A stretch of DNA of 64,000 bases, taken from assembly GCA_047967505.1 (NCBI GenBank), contig CM106538.1. One strand, written 5' to 3'. The notes below the pieces were generated by a model. That model saw nothing but the letters and a program-made list of their open reading frames with translations. It had not been told where the DNA came from and did no database searches. The stretch comes from Dipteris shenzhenensis. Its lineage: Eukaryota > Polypodiophyta > Polypodiopsida > Gleicheniales. A program made the position numbers and the translations under genes. This document shows positions 23,300 through 34,060 of the stretch, piece after piece (position 1 is the stretch's first letter; each line of letters opens with the position of its first letter).

Positions 23300-25290
23300 C
23301 TACTACATGTGACACCTTGTTAAAATGATCTCCATTCCCACCCAATCATGATTGCTAGACTAGTCTAGATTAATAGCTCTATTACCACATGGCAGTTCAT
23401 CACATATACTAGATTTGTACGATGTGACCAAACGAGTTGGGGATGGTTTCACTTAGATTCATTGAAGGGATTGAGAATCACCTAGCCTTATTTTCCAGTG
23501 CTAAAGACCTCAATGAGCATATAGAGACCATTCCATCCAAGTTTAAGATTGGTCTTTTATGGCCTTAGCTTGGCATAATACAACATGAGCATGGCCTTTG
23601 TTAATATTCTTCTTGACAATGTGCCAATCATGCCAAGATTTCCTTCTCCTTTGTGTCACTTGTTGTGACCATGTTGCTTGGATGCATAGCTTGTCTAGCT
23701 CAACTAGCTAGTGAAATCATCTACTGATTGCTTCTGGTTCCCCAAGCTAATGCTCTATATCTATTCGGAGAATTGGAACCAAGAATTCCAATGGTACCAT
23801 GACTTCCAAGCCAAGAAATCTTGAAAGGTGTTGGATTAATGGTTTCCTTATACACCAAGTGATATGCTGAGGGTGCAAAGTGTTGCAATGAGTGCTCACG
23901 GTCTTTGTAAGCATTGACTTGAGAATTTTATTGGTTGATTTGATCTACCATTATGCCAAGGATAGTATGTCATTGCAACTTGATGCATGACCATGAACTC
24001 TTTGCTATGAGTTTGAAAGACATCGTACATGAAATGGGATTCCTAATCACTAACAAACCCAATGAGGTAGCCATACATGCATATAATGTTCTCAAAATGG
24101 AGCTTGATTGTGCTATGATCTAAGTCTTGGCTTCTTCCCACTTAGTAGCATAATCTGTGGTGATGAGAATATAATTGTTCTATGCGTACTTTGCCCCATA
24201 TTCTTAAGAGGACCCCTGTAATCCAAGCTCCAATTTTAGAAAGCTTCCCATGGTTAACTCACCTGTAATGGCATGTGATCTTATCTCTTTGTTCTTTGAT
24301 AAACATCACATTCTACACATGGAGCATGGTTAACTCACTTGTAATCTTATCTCTTGGTTCTTTGATAGACATCACATTCTACACATGGAGCATGCGTATC
24401 TTTGAATAGAGTGCTCCACGATAACTCTCTCTGCTGCAAAACTCTTTGAGTAGTTAGCTCACCACCATTGTAACCTCTAGCTAGCACAATATTTGTATTA
24501 TGGCATGTCCCATCATAACCATGTGTGCAAAAATTTCTAAGTAGTTGGCTCACCACTAAATTGACATCCAATTGCCCAGTATGTGTACAATGGCATGTTC
24601 ATGTGGTAGAACCCATCACCTCAACACTTCGTCTCAGCACCTTGGTGATACACTTGACCACCAATCAAATTATGCTTCCAGGCTTTCAAAGCCAACTGCC
24701 TATTCCTATCTTTGGGCATGTGTTCAAGAAAGGTTCCTTGTGGCAAATAGTGTAGCATCTCATCATACTTCGTTTTTGTAAAATCTACAGTAAATAAATG
24801 AGCATCTGGTATCTCAATGTTCATGCTTTAGCTTCATCTAAAACTCAGAGAAATAGTTTGCTTGCACATGATCTTTACTTGGTTTATGAATAATTCTAAA
24901 ATTGAATTCCTATAATAATAGCATTCACCTTACCAAATGCCCCTAAATCATTGTTTTATTGATCAAGTAGAGAAAAGCTTGGTGATCAAGATAAAAGATG
25001 AATGGATTGTCAAGAAAATAGTGGAGAAATTTTTGTACATTGTATGCCATCCCAAGAGTTTCATGCTTGGTAGCATATAGTTGCATTCAGGTGGCATCAT
25101 TAATTGGCTATTGGGTAACAATTTTCCATCCAGCTGTGCCAATATAATGCCATGGCATATCTTGAAGCATCTACATCAACATGGAAAAGAACATCCCACT
25201 ACGATTGTTCATGGTGTGAATATGAGCTTTGACATCAACAAATGTACTTTTGGGCTCCAACCCAAGTCACACACTGATTTAGCTAAGTTA
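23300..25290 (-). pseudogene. Gypsy pol remnant (RNase H and integrase), minus strand
   Basis: Reading the minus strand downward: an RNase H with LYATKHETLGMAYNVQKFL and NPFIFYLDHQAFLYLINKT (about 25070-24960, frames mixed); the spacer FLEHMPKDRNRQLALKAW (24740); the integrase zinc domain with CVECDVYQRTKR (24385-24350); the core with ITTDYATKWEEAKT (about 24170); and weak C-terminal remains to 23300. No RT or protease is found between here and the LTR-like region on its upstream side, so the 5' half of pol is deleted. Confidence 0.65.
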
Positions 25291-25825
25291 GCTTGCTGAT
25301 AGGCTAAGTTAGCATTTTGTTTGGATAAAAGCCTTGCTAGAGGAATTTTGAGTCAAGGCATGATCTAGCTATCCTTGAGTGTGTAAATGAGGCCTGATGT
25401 CATCATATGAAAATTTTGGGCATTTTTCTATATCAACATCTTGAAGTTAACATCCTAGAGCTAAGTTAGTACCTTGGAGCTAAGTCAGCCTCTTGGAGTT
25501 AAGTGAAAAATTGGCTATGTTAGTGCATCTAAGTTAGTTCTTGCTAAGTTAGTGCTTGATATGTTAGTTCCTTGCTATGTTGGCACCTACTAATTCAATG
25601 ACTGCTATGTCAGCACCTACTATGTCAATGCCCTATTAAGTCAGCATCCTAGAATGAGCTAGCTTGCCAGTTGACCCAACATTAGTTGTCCAACTGGCAA
25701 TAAGTGAAATTGTCAAAGGTAGGTGGGTACTAGGCTAAATCAATGGCACTGACTTATATGTGAGTGTCCCAATTGCTATGTCAGCACGTTGGCTTAGTAC
25801 TAAGTCACTGCTTGGCTGCTAAGCT
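25285..25825. repeat. Degenerate array of CTAAGTTAGC / CTATGTCAGCACC motifs
   Basis: More than fifteen variants of gctaagt(t/c)agc and gctatgtcagcacc occur in 540 bp, spaced irregularly. The core CTAAGTTAG is a near-palindrome. It sits at the same place in LTR-like region A as the TAATGCAACGACTT array in region B, but the motif differs. Confidence 0.65.
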
Positions 25826-26530
25826 ATCATTCCAAAATGTACGTTTTCATCGACTAATTTTTAGAGATTTCAAGCTCACATTTGTTCAAGGTATTTTTGT
25901 TCCCTAAGGGTTCTATACCTCCTACTCTACCTACTAAAAACAATAAACAATACAAAATAACAACTTTTGTACTTTTGAAGGGGATTTCCTACTTTTTGAA
26001 AAAACTGCCTACTCTACTAATTTTGCAAATCATCAAAAAACTCAATTCTAAGTAGCTTTTCTAGCTATATATCACTTTAGCAATTATGTTGCCTTCCTCT
26101 TCTTTCAATTTCAACTTGGAATAACACTTAAAACACTGAGAAATCCAAGAAAAGTCCCACCAACTTCCTACAACTCCAAGACTAGCCACCTTTTATTACT
26201 TTGCTTGGTAGTGGGCAATGTGAAAGTAAAGCGTACCTCTAATCCTTGGCAATCATCCATGGATGCCACCTTCATAGCTCCCAAATTGCATCTCTTGAGT
26301 TGCTCCACAAGAAAATAATACCAGGAAGAGAGAGGAAAGGGGAGAGCTTGAGAGTCTTGAATGGGGAAGGGAGCGTAGGGCATAGAAGAAACAAGGAGGG
26401 AGTAGATAGGAAGACATCAAAGCTTGGAAGCAAGAGAGCTTGTATTATCCACAATGCATAATGGGCTCCAAAGCCAAAATTTTGATTTTTATACATGACC
26501 CTTGTCCAAACCATAATTTGACATAATCCT
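25290..26530 (-). mobile_element. Minus-strand LTR-like region A
   Basis: It adjoins the RNase H remnant and is partly alignable with region B (21460-22990). It carries a minus-strand TATA-like box (TGTATAAAAAT, near 26497-26487) and the CTAAGTTAGC array. It is probably the 5' LTR of the minus-strand gypsy remnant. Boundaries are uncertain. Confidence 0.45.
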
Positions 26531-27380
26531 CCACTAGCCTCTATTCTCACTTCTTTAGGCAAATGTATTCTCTGGTAGTCGTAGTGGAGGGAACAAGTTA
26601 CATGGCTCATCTAACCAATGATATTACATTTATTCTCCTACAAATCATAAGGTATTACAAGTATTTCCTATTTGCTAAAGACATACTATTAACCAAATCG
26701 GTTAACATGGGTGCAGAAAGACATAGCCTTCAAAGGGCAAGAGGCCCACTATGGACTTCTTGGTGGGAAAATAAACTCAATTTTATAGATGCTTGGTAGA
26801 TGTGGTGAATGATATTCATTTAAGCCCAAAGGATATAAAGAGAGCCATCCTCAGATACAAGTATTACACATACGTTGAAATTTATGATGAACAAATCTTC
26901 TAGATTTATTCATTACATATGAGTTTGGTAACCTATCATTTGAGTCACTTGAACACAAGGTAGGTAAGAAGATGTATACCACAAGGGTAATGTCCATTAT
27001 TTGGTGGATGGCATTGAAAGATCATAAAGGTGGTCTACTAGAAGTTATTAAGTAATGAATGCTTCTTTGGAAGGAAGAACAAACAAGGGAGCCTCTAAGT
27101 ACCAAGTAATGAAAGCTAAAGTAGCATACAATGCATTAATGTTTTTACTACATTCAAATGAAGAAATGGTGGACCAAAAATGTAAAGTGAACAAGAAAGA
27201 AGCATGTAGTCTAGGAAAAATGGTTGAGAAGTGTTGGGCCATCAAGTGTATGAAATCTTTAGACAGTGATGTGGCACCAACAAAGTATTTATGAGTGAAG
27301 ATTCTTGTCTACATGGAGTTCATGTATGCAGAGGTAAATTGAAATGCCCTCAAAAGTACAATAGGTTTCCATGCCTAAAC
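26531..27380. other. Unidentified stretch with coding-like fragments
   Basis: Plus-strand fragments such as HSLQRARGP (26720), KDIKRAILRYKYYTYVEIYDEQ (26837) and KAKVAYNALMFLLHSNEEM (27112) look like remains of a protein. They are in several frames and match no family that can be named. Confidence 0.3.
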
Positions 27381-27976
27381 TGTTGGGAGTTCATCCTCAT
27401 GAGAGACTTGTTAGTGAATAAGGTTTAGAGAAGGTCATTGTACTCGAGCATTGATTGGTCATTGTGATCAATCAAGGGCTTTTGATTGGACCATCATCAA
27501 ACTCACGTGTAGCCAATGCATAGTAAGATGTGGAAGATCCTAGTGGCAGTTTGCATAGTTTGCATGGCTCTTGGCAATGAACGAGGTGACAATAGACTCT
27601 TTTGGCTCCTATATTTCAAGAACATGACCTCTGAGGTCCTTTTACCGACCTGGTCAGGTCCGGGTGCGTGTGTGTTTCACGAGAGTTGGTGTAGGGATGA
27701 TTCAAGAGTTGTAGTTATCGCCATGTTCTTGTGAGCTGGATCCAACAAGGTCGATCAACCTGAGAAGATTTTCATGGCAGTTTTGATAGGTTGAGTTGTT
27801 TTTCAAAGTGTCTTCACATTGATCGCGCATTAGATAGATTCAATAGAAGGCTTTCATGTGTTAGTTATTGTGCAAAATCTCTTGTCGTGTCATGTGAAGC
27901 TAAGCATCATTTTATGCAGTCCAATTATCTTTTTACTTTATGAGAAACGAGTTGTTTATGTGAGAATTTCCTTCAG

Positions 27977-27988
27977 TGGTATCAGAGC
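27977..27988 (+). promoter_or_regulatory. Primer-binding site (initiator Met tRNA)
   Basis: TGGTATCAGAGC lies one base after the left LTR end. Confidence 0.9.
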
Positions 27989-28149
27989 GAAGAACAAGTC
28001 TTGGGAGGTTCTATAAATGTCGAAGTATTCGAGTTTGAAGGTGATCACTACTCCAAAAAATGTAAGGAAGCCAAGGTCAAAGAGAATCCCGAAATCATCA
28101 TTAGGAGAAGTGTGCTTTTGTGTTCGACTGAATCCTTTGCATCTCTGAG

Positions 28150-28900
28150 ATGGATACAATGCATAGAGAGAAGTCTGGACATGGGGTAGCTCTGATTACC
28201 TTTAGTGGCAAAAATTTCCTATCGTGGCAGTTAGCCACCCGCTTATTGTTCATGTAAAAAGGAGCTCTGGAGAGTTGTTGCTAGAACACAGAAAAAGCCA
28301 AAAGGAAATGCTTCAGAAGCAGAGAAAAGTTCATGGGAAGGCGGTTGGTTACATGGGACATGCTCTGGGTCCTGAATTTTTTCATCATCTTGATGTGAAG
28401 GCGTCAGTATCAAAAAATTGGCAAATGTTGGAGACTCTTTTTGGGGTTTGCGTGAAGCACTCAAAGGTGAATTTGAAACAGGACCTCTTTGATTTGAAGA
28501 TGCTCGAGGGAGAGAATTCGGGTATGTTCCTTAATAGGATGCAAAGCTTGCTTAGACAACTAAATGATGTATCGGAAAATTGGCAAATGTTGGAGACTCT
28601 TTTTGGGGTTTGCGTGAAGCACTCAAAGGTGAATTTGAAATAGCACCTCTTTGATTTGAAGATGCTCGAGGGAGAGAATTTGGGTATGTTCCTGAATAGG
28701 ATGCAAAGCTTGCTTAGACAACTAAATGATCTTGGAGCTAAGGTTGAGGATGAAGACAAAAAGGCAAAACAACGAGATGAAAACCTGAAGCAAGAGAAAG
28801 GCAAAGCATTTACAGTTGATGGCAAGGAGGACAAGCAAGACACAACCATGCTAGTTGAAGCAGATCAATTGAGTGATCAAGAGTGGGCATTTTAATTCCA
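28150..28900 (+). pseudogene. Copia gag fragment
   Basis: Conserved start EKSGHGVALITFSGKNFLSW (about 28167), then KLANV / LFGVCVKHSKVNLK and LFDLKMLEGEN, FLNRMQSLLRQLND twice, then a charged tail to the stop at 28895. Stops and frame changes break it. No zinc knuckle is visible. It sits between the primer-binding site and the right LTR. Confidence 0.75.
28409..28732 (+). repeat. 162-bp tandem duplication inside copia gag
   Basis: attggcaaatgttggagactc occurs at 28417 and at 28579. The 162-bp unit (54 codons) keeps the frame and duplicates the LFGVCVKHSKVNLK...LLRQLND segment. Confidence 0.9.
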
Positions 28901-29674
28901 AGAGGGCAGTATCGACTGTCAGGCTCTTTGTGAGCAACTGTCGGTTCTTTGTGAACATGTTATAGTTGCTTTAGATCTTTGTGAATCCAAGGTGAGTTGC
29001 TCTTTGTGAGCATAAGCATTTTTTTGTCCCTCATTTTGGCTAAGGCAGGGTTTGGAGTTCATCCTCATGAGAGACTTGTTACTGACTAAGGTTTAGAAAA
29101 GGTCATTGTACTCAGCATTGATTGGTTGTTGTGATCAATCAAGGGCTTTTGATTGGACCATCATCAAACTCACGTGTAGCCAATTCATAGTAATACACGT
29201 GGTTGGCAATAGCTTGCATGCAAGACGTGGAAGATCCTAGTGGCGGTTCACATTGCTCTTGGCACAATGAATGAGGTGGCAATCGACTCTTCTAGCTCCT
29301 ATATTTCTACAAGAACACGACCTCTGACTCTCCTTTTACCAACCTGAGCAGGTCCGGGTGCGTGTGTGTTTCATGAGAGTCAATGTAGAGCTTTTACATA
29401 TAGCCATGTTCTTGTGAGCTCCAACAAGGTCGATCAACTTGAGGAGACTTTCATGGTAGTCTTGATAGGTGGAGTTGTCTTTGCAAAGTTTCTTCTCTGA
29501 TGCGCATTAGATTGATTCAATAGAAGGATTTCATGTGTTAGTTATTGTGCAAAATCTCTTGCCATTTCATGTGAAGCTAAGCGTCAATTTATGCAGTCCA
29601 ATTATCTTTCTACTTTATGAGAAACGAGTTGTTTATGTGAGAATTTCCTTTATAAACCTAATGTTAATCAAAAT

Positions 29675-30730
29675 TAAAGCTGTGACTGTCCACAATCCTT
29701 CAAGACCACCCTCATTGTCTACATGGTGGAACCATATATTTTAAAATTTACTCTCGAAATTATGCATCTATTTGACAAGTAAGAAACAATTAAAAGCCCT
29801 TAACACAGATTATAGTTAAGGATGCAAAATTTTCATAGTTTTTCTTTGACATCCTCATTTGTGAATTTAAGACAGGAGCTTCATGTGCATTGCCAAAGCA
29901 TCTTTATGACATGTCCCAAGATAATTGAATTTTATTTAATAAAAAACGCCCATTCTTTGAGCTCACAACGACAATGGTGGTTTCTTTTCAAGGGATCTCA
30001 AATTAAGTACCCATTATGTATAGATCAGCTTTTATCTCAACCCTAAAAACTACCTAAGAAGAATCTTACTTAAGTAGTTTTCCCACTACCATTGTCAATT
30101 TGAACTCTCATTTTATATATTCTAATTAGTTTCCCAGGGGTCCATGAAGTACCTATGTGAAGTGATTCAAGCGCCCCATTGCTCCAATACTCCCTCTTTG
30201 TACCTAAAGCTGTGACTATCCACAATGCTTCGAGACCACCCTCGTTGTCTACATGGTGGAACCATATATTTTAAAATTACTCTCATAATTATGTATCTAT
30301 TTGGCAAGCAAGAAACTGTTAAAAATCCTTACCACATTTTATAGTTGCATGAATTTAAGGAAGGAGCTTCATATGCATTGCCAAAGCATCTTTATGACAT
30401 GTTAGCCCAAGATAAGTCATTCAAAAATTTATTTATTTTTACATTATGACACCCATGCTTTGAGCTCACGATGACAACGGTCGTTTCTCTTCCAAGGATT
30501 TCAAATAAGTACCCATATTGTATAGGTTGGATTTTACCTCAACCCTAAAAGATATCTAAGAAGAATCCTACTTAAAGTAGTGTTCCCACTACCATTGTTA
30601 ATTTCAACACTTATTTTATATATTTTAACTAGTTTCCCTTCATCACAAAGGGTCCTTCAAGTACCTATCTGAAGTGAGTCAAGCATCCCATTGGCCCAAT
30701 TGCTTCGATGTTCCCTCCTTATATCCCATT
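29675..30730. repeat. Two-copy tandem repeat, period about 529 bp
   Basis: taaagctgtgact begins at 29675 and at 30204. Both units continue with the same order of blocks (acatggtggaaccatatatttt, gccaaagcatctttatgacatg, cccactaccattgt) and end before about 30730. The copies differ by substitutions and short indels. It is non-coding and could be a satellite dimer or a duplicated LTR-type segment. Confidence 0.85.
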
Positions 30731-32462
30731 TCTCCCAAAACCCTTCTTATACCGTATTGCTCCCACCTAGGTCTCTTGCAACTCATTCTTGCTCCTCACC
30801 ACATTATTGTACCCCTCCCAACATCCCACTCATCATCCCCTATTCACCACTTCAACATTTCTCACCTATGCTTAACTAGTCCTTTAACTTGTTGTGACAA
30901 TAGGCCTCTCTATGCAATGAGAAGAATACCACTCATGAAGTGGCTATGCTATCAAGATAATTTTGCCACTTTTAGTTTGAATTCAAAATATTAAGAAAGG
31001 ATTAGATGAGCATAGCTTGTGAACTAACCAACCTTGCTTTGAAAATGAATGCTTGAAGAGAAAATCTCAAGCCATGTGTGTTCATGTAGCTCATGTAATT
31101 TGCAATTGTACTTTAACAAGAAACTTCATTTCCATTGTTATTTGTGATCCTAAAGTGTGTAAATCATGAAGTCATTAAACTTTAAATGTAGCAGCTTAAT
31201 ACCTTTATGAGCACTACCTCCTTAGCGTGAGTGCTATAGTAGAGAAGTGGAATCCCCTTTGTGAATTTCAAATGTTTTTAAAAAGTTAATTGAGTTAGGC
31301 TACTTTTTATGGAGATTATTCTACAAAGCGTTTACTCTTCAAGGTAAACCTATCCTAATGCACTAAAAATATCATATCTTCTTCTTACCGCTAACCACTA
31401 TGTTAGGACATAGTGCACTTGTGCACTCATGTATGGAGTAGATTGATAGTTGATGGAGAGAGAGAGAGAGAGAGAGAGAGCAAGAATAGAAAGAGTGAAT
31501 GGAGGGGATGAGTGTCCAAAATTGATTGGCAGGATGGGAGGGGTGTTGAAAAGTGATTGGGAGGATACTTTTTTGGAAAAGTGCTGTAGAGCATTGCCTT
31601 TTAGGCAGCGCTCATAAAATAAAAAATAAAAAATATATCACTTACTATATCGTAGCCAGCACTACTTTGTTGTGATGAGGTTATCTTCAGTGCCGACTTC
31701 AGGTCAGCTGAAATTTTTGAAATTCCTTTCAAACTTGAAAAGGCCCGATAATTGTTTGACCAATTTTGTGACAGCACACATTTGCAAAGCTCCTTGTGTT
31801 AGCCACAATGATGTGTCAAGAATGGAAGCCCAATAAATATTGGATCTGGATTGTTTTTTTAATTGTACGCAGAGAGTGCAGTATGTCCAGGCTTCCAACC
31901 ATCAAATTCCCCCAAATTTTCATAAGAAAGGTACATGGCTATAATAGGAGAGTTGTGACATATACATAACATAAGCTGTACAGTTACATCATGAGGCACA
32001 TAATATGTTCTAAAAAACAGTTCTATTGTATACGTCAAGTTTTGAAGATTTATATTAATCACTTTCAGAATAAAATAAAGAGGGGCAGAAATACTTGCCA
32101 CCTAGCTGAAGCTACATGATCTGGGCTCTTCTGTGCTTCTATGGTAAATTTCTCTCGTTGCACTCTGGCATATGCCTTTCTATCTACTACATTTCCCAGA
32201 CTTGAACAAATTATCATTTTGGTTGTACTGCAAGTCTACAAACACTGCCCTTGTGGGAAAATGCCCAAAAGCCTGAAAGAGCAATGTTTTGGCCAACAGA
32301 TATGTTACTGGTGGACAGTGGATCTACCCTTGCTTCCAAAGCTGTTCCTAATGACATTATGTACCACAATGCAACTAGATATTAGACCCTAAGCGACAGA
32401 ATCTAACTTTACTCCCAACACTGTTAGTGCCATTGTGTACAATCCTAAAAAGATGCAAAGTG
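30731..32462. other. No recognised gene; contains a (GA)n tract
   Basis: Read on both strands. It has AT-rich sequence, a (GA)13-like microsatellite at 31455-31480, and short frames without domains (for example, minus strand 32101-31859). Nothing can be supported as a gene. Confidence 0.4.
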
Positions 32463-33531
32463 TGTTGGAAAGTTCACCTCCCCATCTGTAAGCCCCCACA
32501 TGAGGAGAGCATGGAGGGCAGACCTAGGGCAAGATATGCCCACAGAAGAAAGAGAGAGGGGGCTGCCACATGGGCAGCACCTCACAGAAAACCAGAGCTT
32601 CAGAGGCTGCATCAAAAGGAGCTACTGTGCAGGAGAGGTGGCAGGGCATCTACCCTTGGATCTGGCCTGGCAGGAGTTGACTGAAGAGCAGCAAGAGGCG
32701 CAACAAATGGCAGGGGAATCCTTGAAGGGTTCAACCATTGGACAGGCCTCATTATTAGGGCTGGTTGGAGCCAGCCAACCAGGGCACGTCATGGGCAGAC
32801 TCAAAGGGCTGGGCCACTGCATACAAGAAGGGCTGCAAATGGGCAGTGCCCCTTAAAAATAGGGCTGGGCTGGCCAACCAGGTCGGCCAGCACACAGCCC
32901 CAAAAGGGGTGCCCACAGCCAATAAATAGGGCTATGTGGGGTCGGTTGGAGGGCAGGCTAAGTCGGCTAGCAAGGCAGCAAAGTCGGCCAGTTTTGGGGC
33001 ATATTGGCCTATAAAGGGAGGCCCTTGGCCTCACTTTATCATCCAGCAGTGCAGCCTTCCAGGAGCAGTAAGGAGCAGCAGCAGACCTACAGTTGGGTCT
33101 ATTTCAGGGAGGTCAAGGAGGATCAGGAGTGTGCAGAGTTAGCTCTACATCGGCTGAGACCTAGGCTGTCTACCAGTGCAGTAAGGTACTGAGATCTGGA
33201 CAGAGAGTCTACATATGCTCAAGGTGGAGCACACGGGCTCAGAGATCTAGAGGCATCTGGCAGATAGTAGAAGAATCTTTTGGTAAGATCAGAGGACCAC
33301 ATCCTGGCGGGACTCTAGATCTATCTTTTGTATTGTGTCCGTAGCTTTGGACGGAAATATATTCTTTTTGGTGGATTCTATATCTAGCTTGGTTCACTGT
33401 CTATTTGCTAGTCTGCACAACACATCTATGTGAAGCACATTAAGTAAAGAAGTTTGTGATTCCACCCACACCACACACTGTGTGAGCTCAGTCTTCCACT
33501 GTGTGTACCCTCTGTTGGTCGATTTCTAACA
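32463..33531 (+). mobile_element. Solo LTR of copia family X (copy X1)
   Basis: It starts TGTTGGAAAG and ends TTTCTAACA (1069 bp). The imperfect flanks AAGTG (32458-32462) and AACTG (33532-33536) look like a 5-bp target duplication with one change. It is GC-rich relative to the surroundings and shares the start, the internal GGACGGAAATATATT block and the end with 41541-42753 and 46889-47663. It lies about 170 bp beyond the polyadenylation signal of the glycosyltransferase gene. Confidence 0.8.
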
Positions 33532-33547
33532 AACTGGATATTAGCTA

Positions 33548-33660
33548 CAATGAGGACTAACTCAATTGACCCAAATCAACCCACTGCATTTCTTTGCAGA
33601 CTAAAATGAGGACTAACTCAATTGACCCAAATTAGCCCACTGCATTTCTTTGCAGACTAA
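33548..33660. repeat. 56-bp tandem duplication
   Basis: gaggactaactcaattgacc begins at 33552 and at 33608, followed by the same block to tttgcagacta. It is a nearly perfect two-copy repeat downstream of the glycosyltransferase gene. Confidence 0.9.
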
Positions 33661-33703
33661 ATTTCCATATTGCACATGTGCAAAACCAATTTGCTTAGAC
33701 AGC

Positions 33704-33709
33704 TTTATT
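33704..33709 (-). promoter_or_regulatory. Candidate polyadenylation signal of the GT2 gene
   Basis: AATAAA on the minus strand, about 75 nt after the stop codon of the glycosyltransferase reading frame (33787-33785). Confidence 0.5.
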
Positions 33710-33784
33710 CTCTCATTCAAGACCTGCCACAGGACTCAAGAGTAGAGATCTCTTCCCATGGATTAAAATGGGTATTTCCCTGAT

Positions 33785-34060
33785 TCAGAGGTCAAGTATT
33801 AATCTCTTTGCCTCTTCCTTTGTGGCTTGGACAGTGTGCCAGTTAAGAATTGGGGACAGCAAAGCAAGTGCTAGGGCAGAATGCCCGGACCTCACAAGTT
33901 TCTGAAGCAGTGGCTCCATGGTCTTTTCATTGATAAGGCCACCTGCAGTGAGAAAAAACCATAGGCCTTCGTGCAAAGGAGTCATCTGTATCATTAGCCG
34001 CACACGTAACGTTGGGTGCTTCAGGTAAAATTGCACGCCGTTCCGCCCTCTTTCTCTCTC
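33785..34060 (-). CDS. GT2 gene exon 4 (last)
   Basis: 276 nt coding ERERGRNGVQFYLKHPTLRV to EEAKRLILDL and TGA. The acceptor is ACACGAACAG. Intron 3 before it is only 111 nt (34061-34171), in contrast to the other two introns. Confidence 0.92.
   Translation of the reverse strand, partial: ERERGRNGVQFYLKHPTLRVRLMIQMTPLHEGLWFFLTAGGLINEKTMEPLLQKLVRSGHSALALALLSPILNWHTVQATKEEAKRLILDL

Larger units (their letters stand above)
27381..29652 (+). mobile_element. Copia-type element with both LTRs, pol deleted
   Basis: Two direct repeats of about 600 bp (27381-27975 and about 29048-29652) flank 1.07 kb. The left LTR starts TGTTGGGAG and ends TTCA, followed by g + TGGTATCAGAGC, a primer-binding site for initiator-Met tRNA. 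The interior carries only a gag fragment. Pol is absent, so the element would need protease, RT and integrase in trans. The LTRs differ by several indels (for example, 29200-29220 has extra sequence), so the insertion is old. Confidence 0.85.

Noticed and set aside
24300-24395. Duplicated tctcttggttctttgataaacatcacattctac block as a regulatory repeat
   Set aside because: A simple short duplication within the decayed integrase; no further copies.
28385-28849. Minus-strand 154-codon frame
   Set aside because: Antisense shadow of the duplicated copia gag segment.
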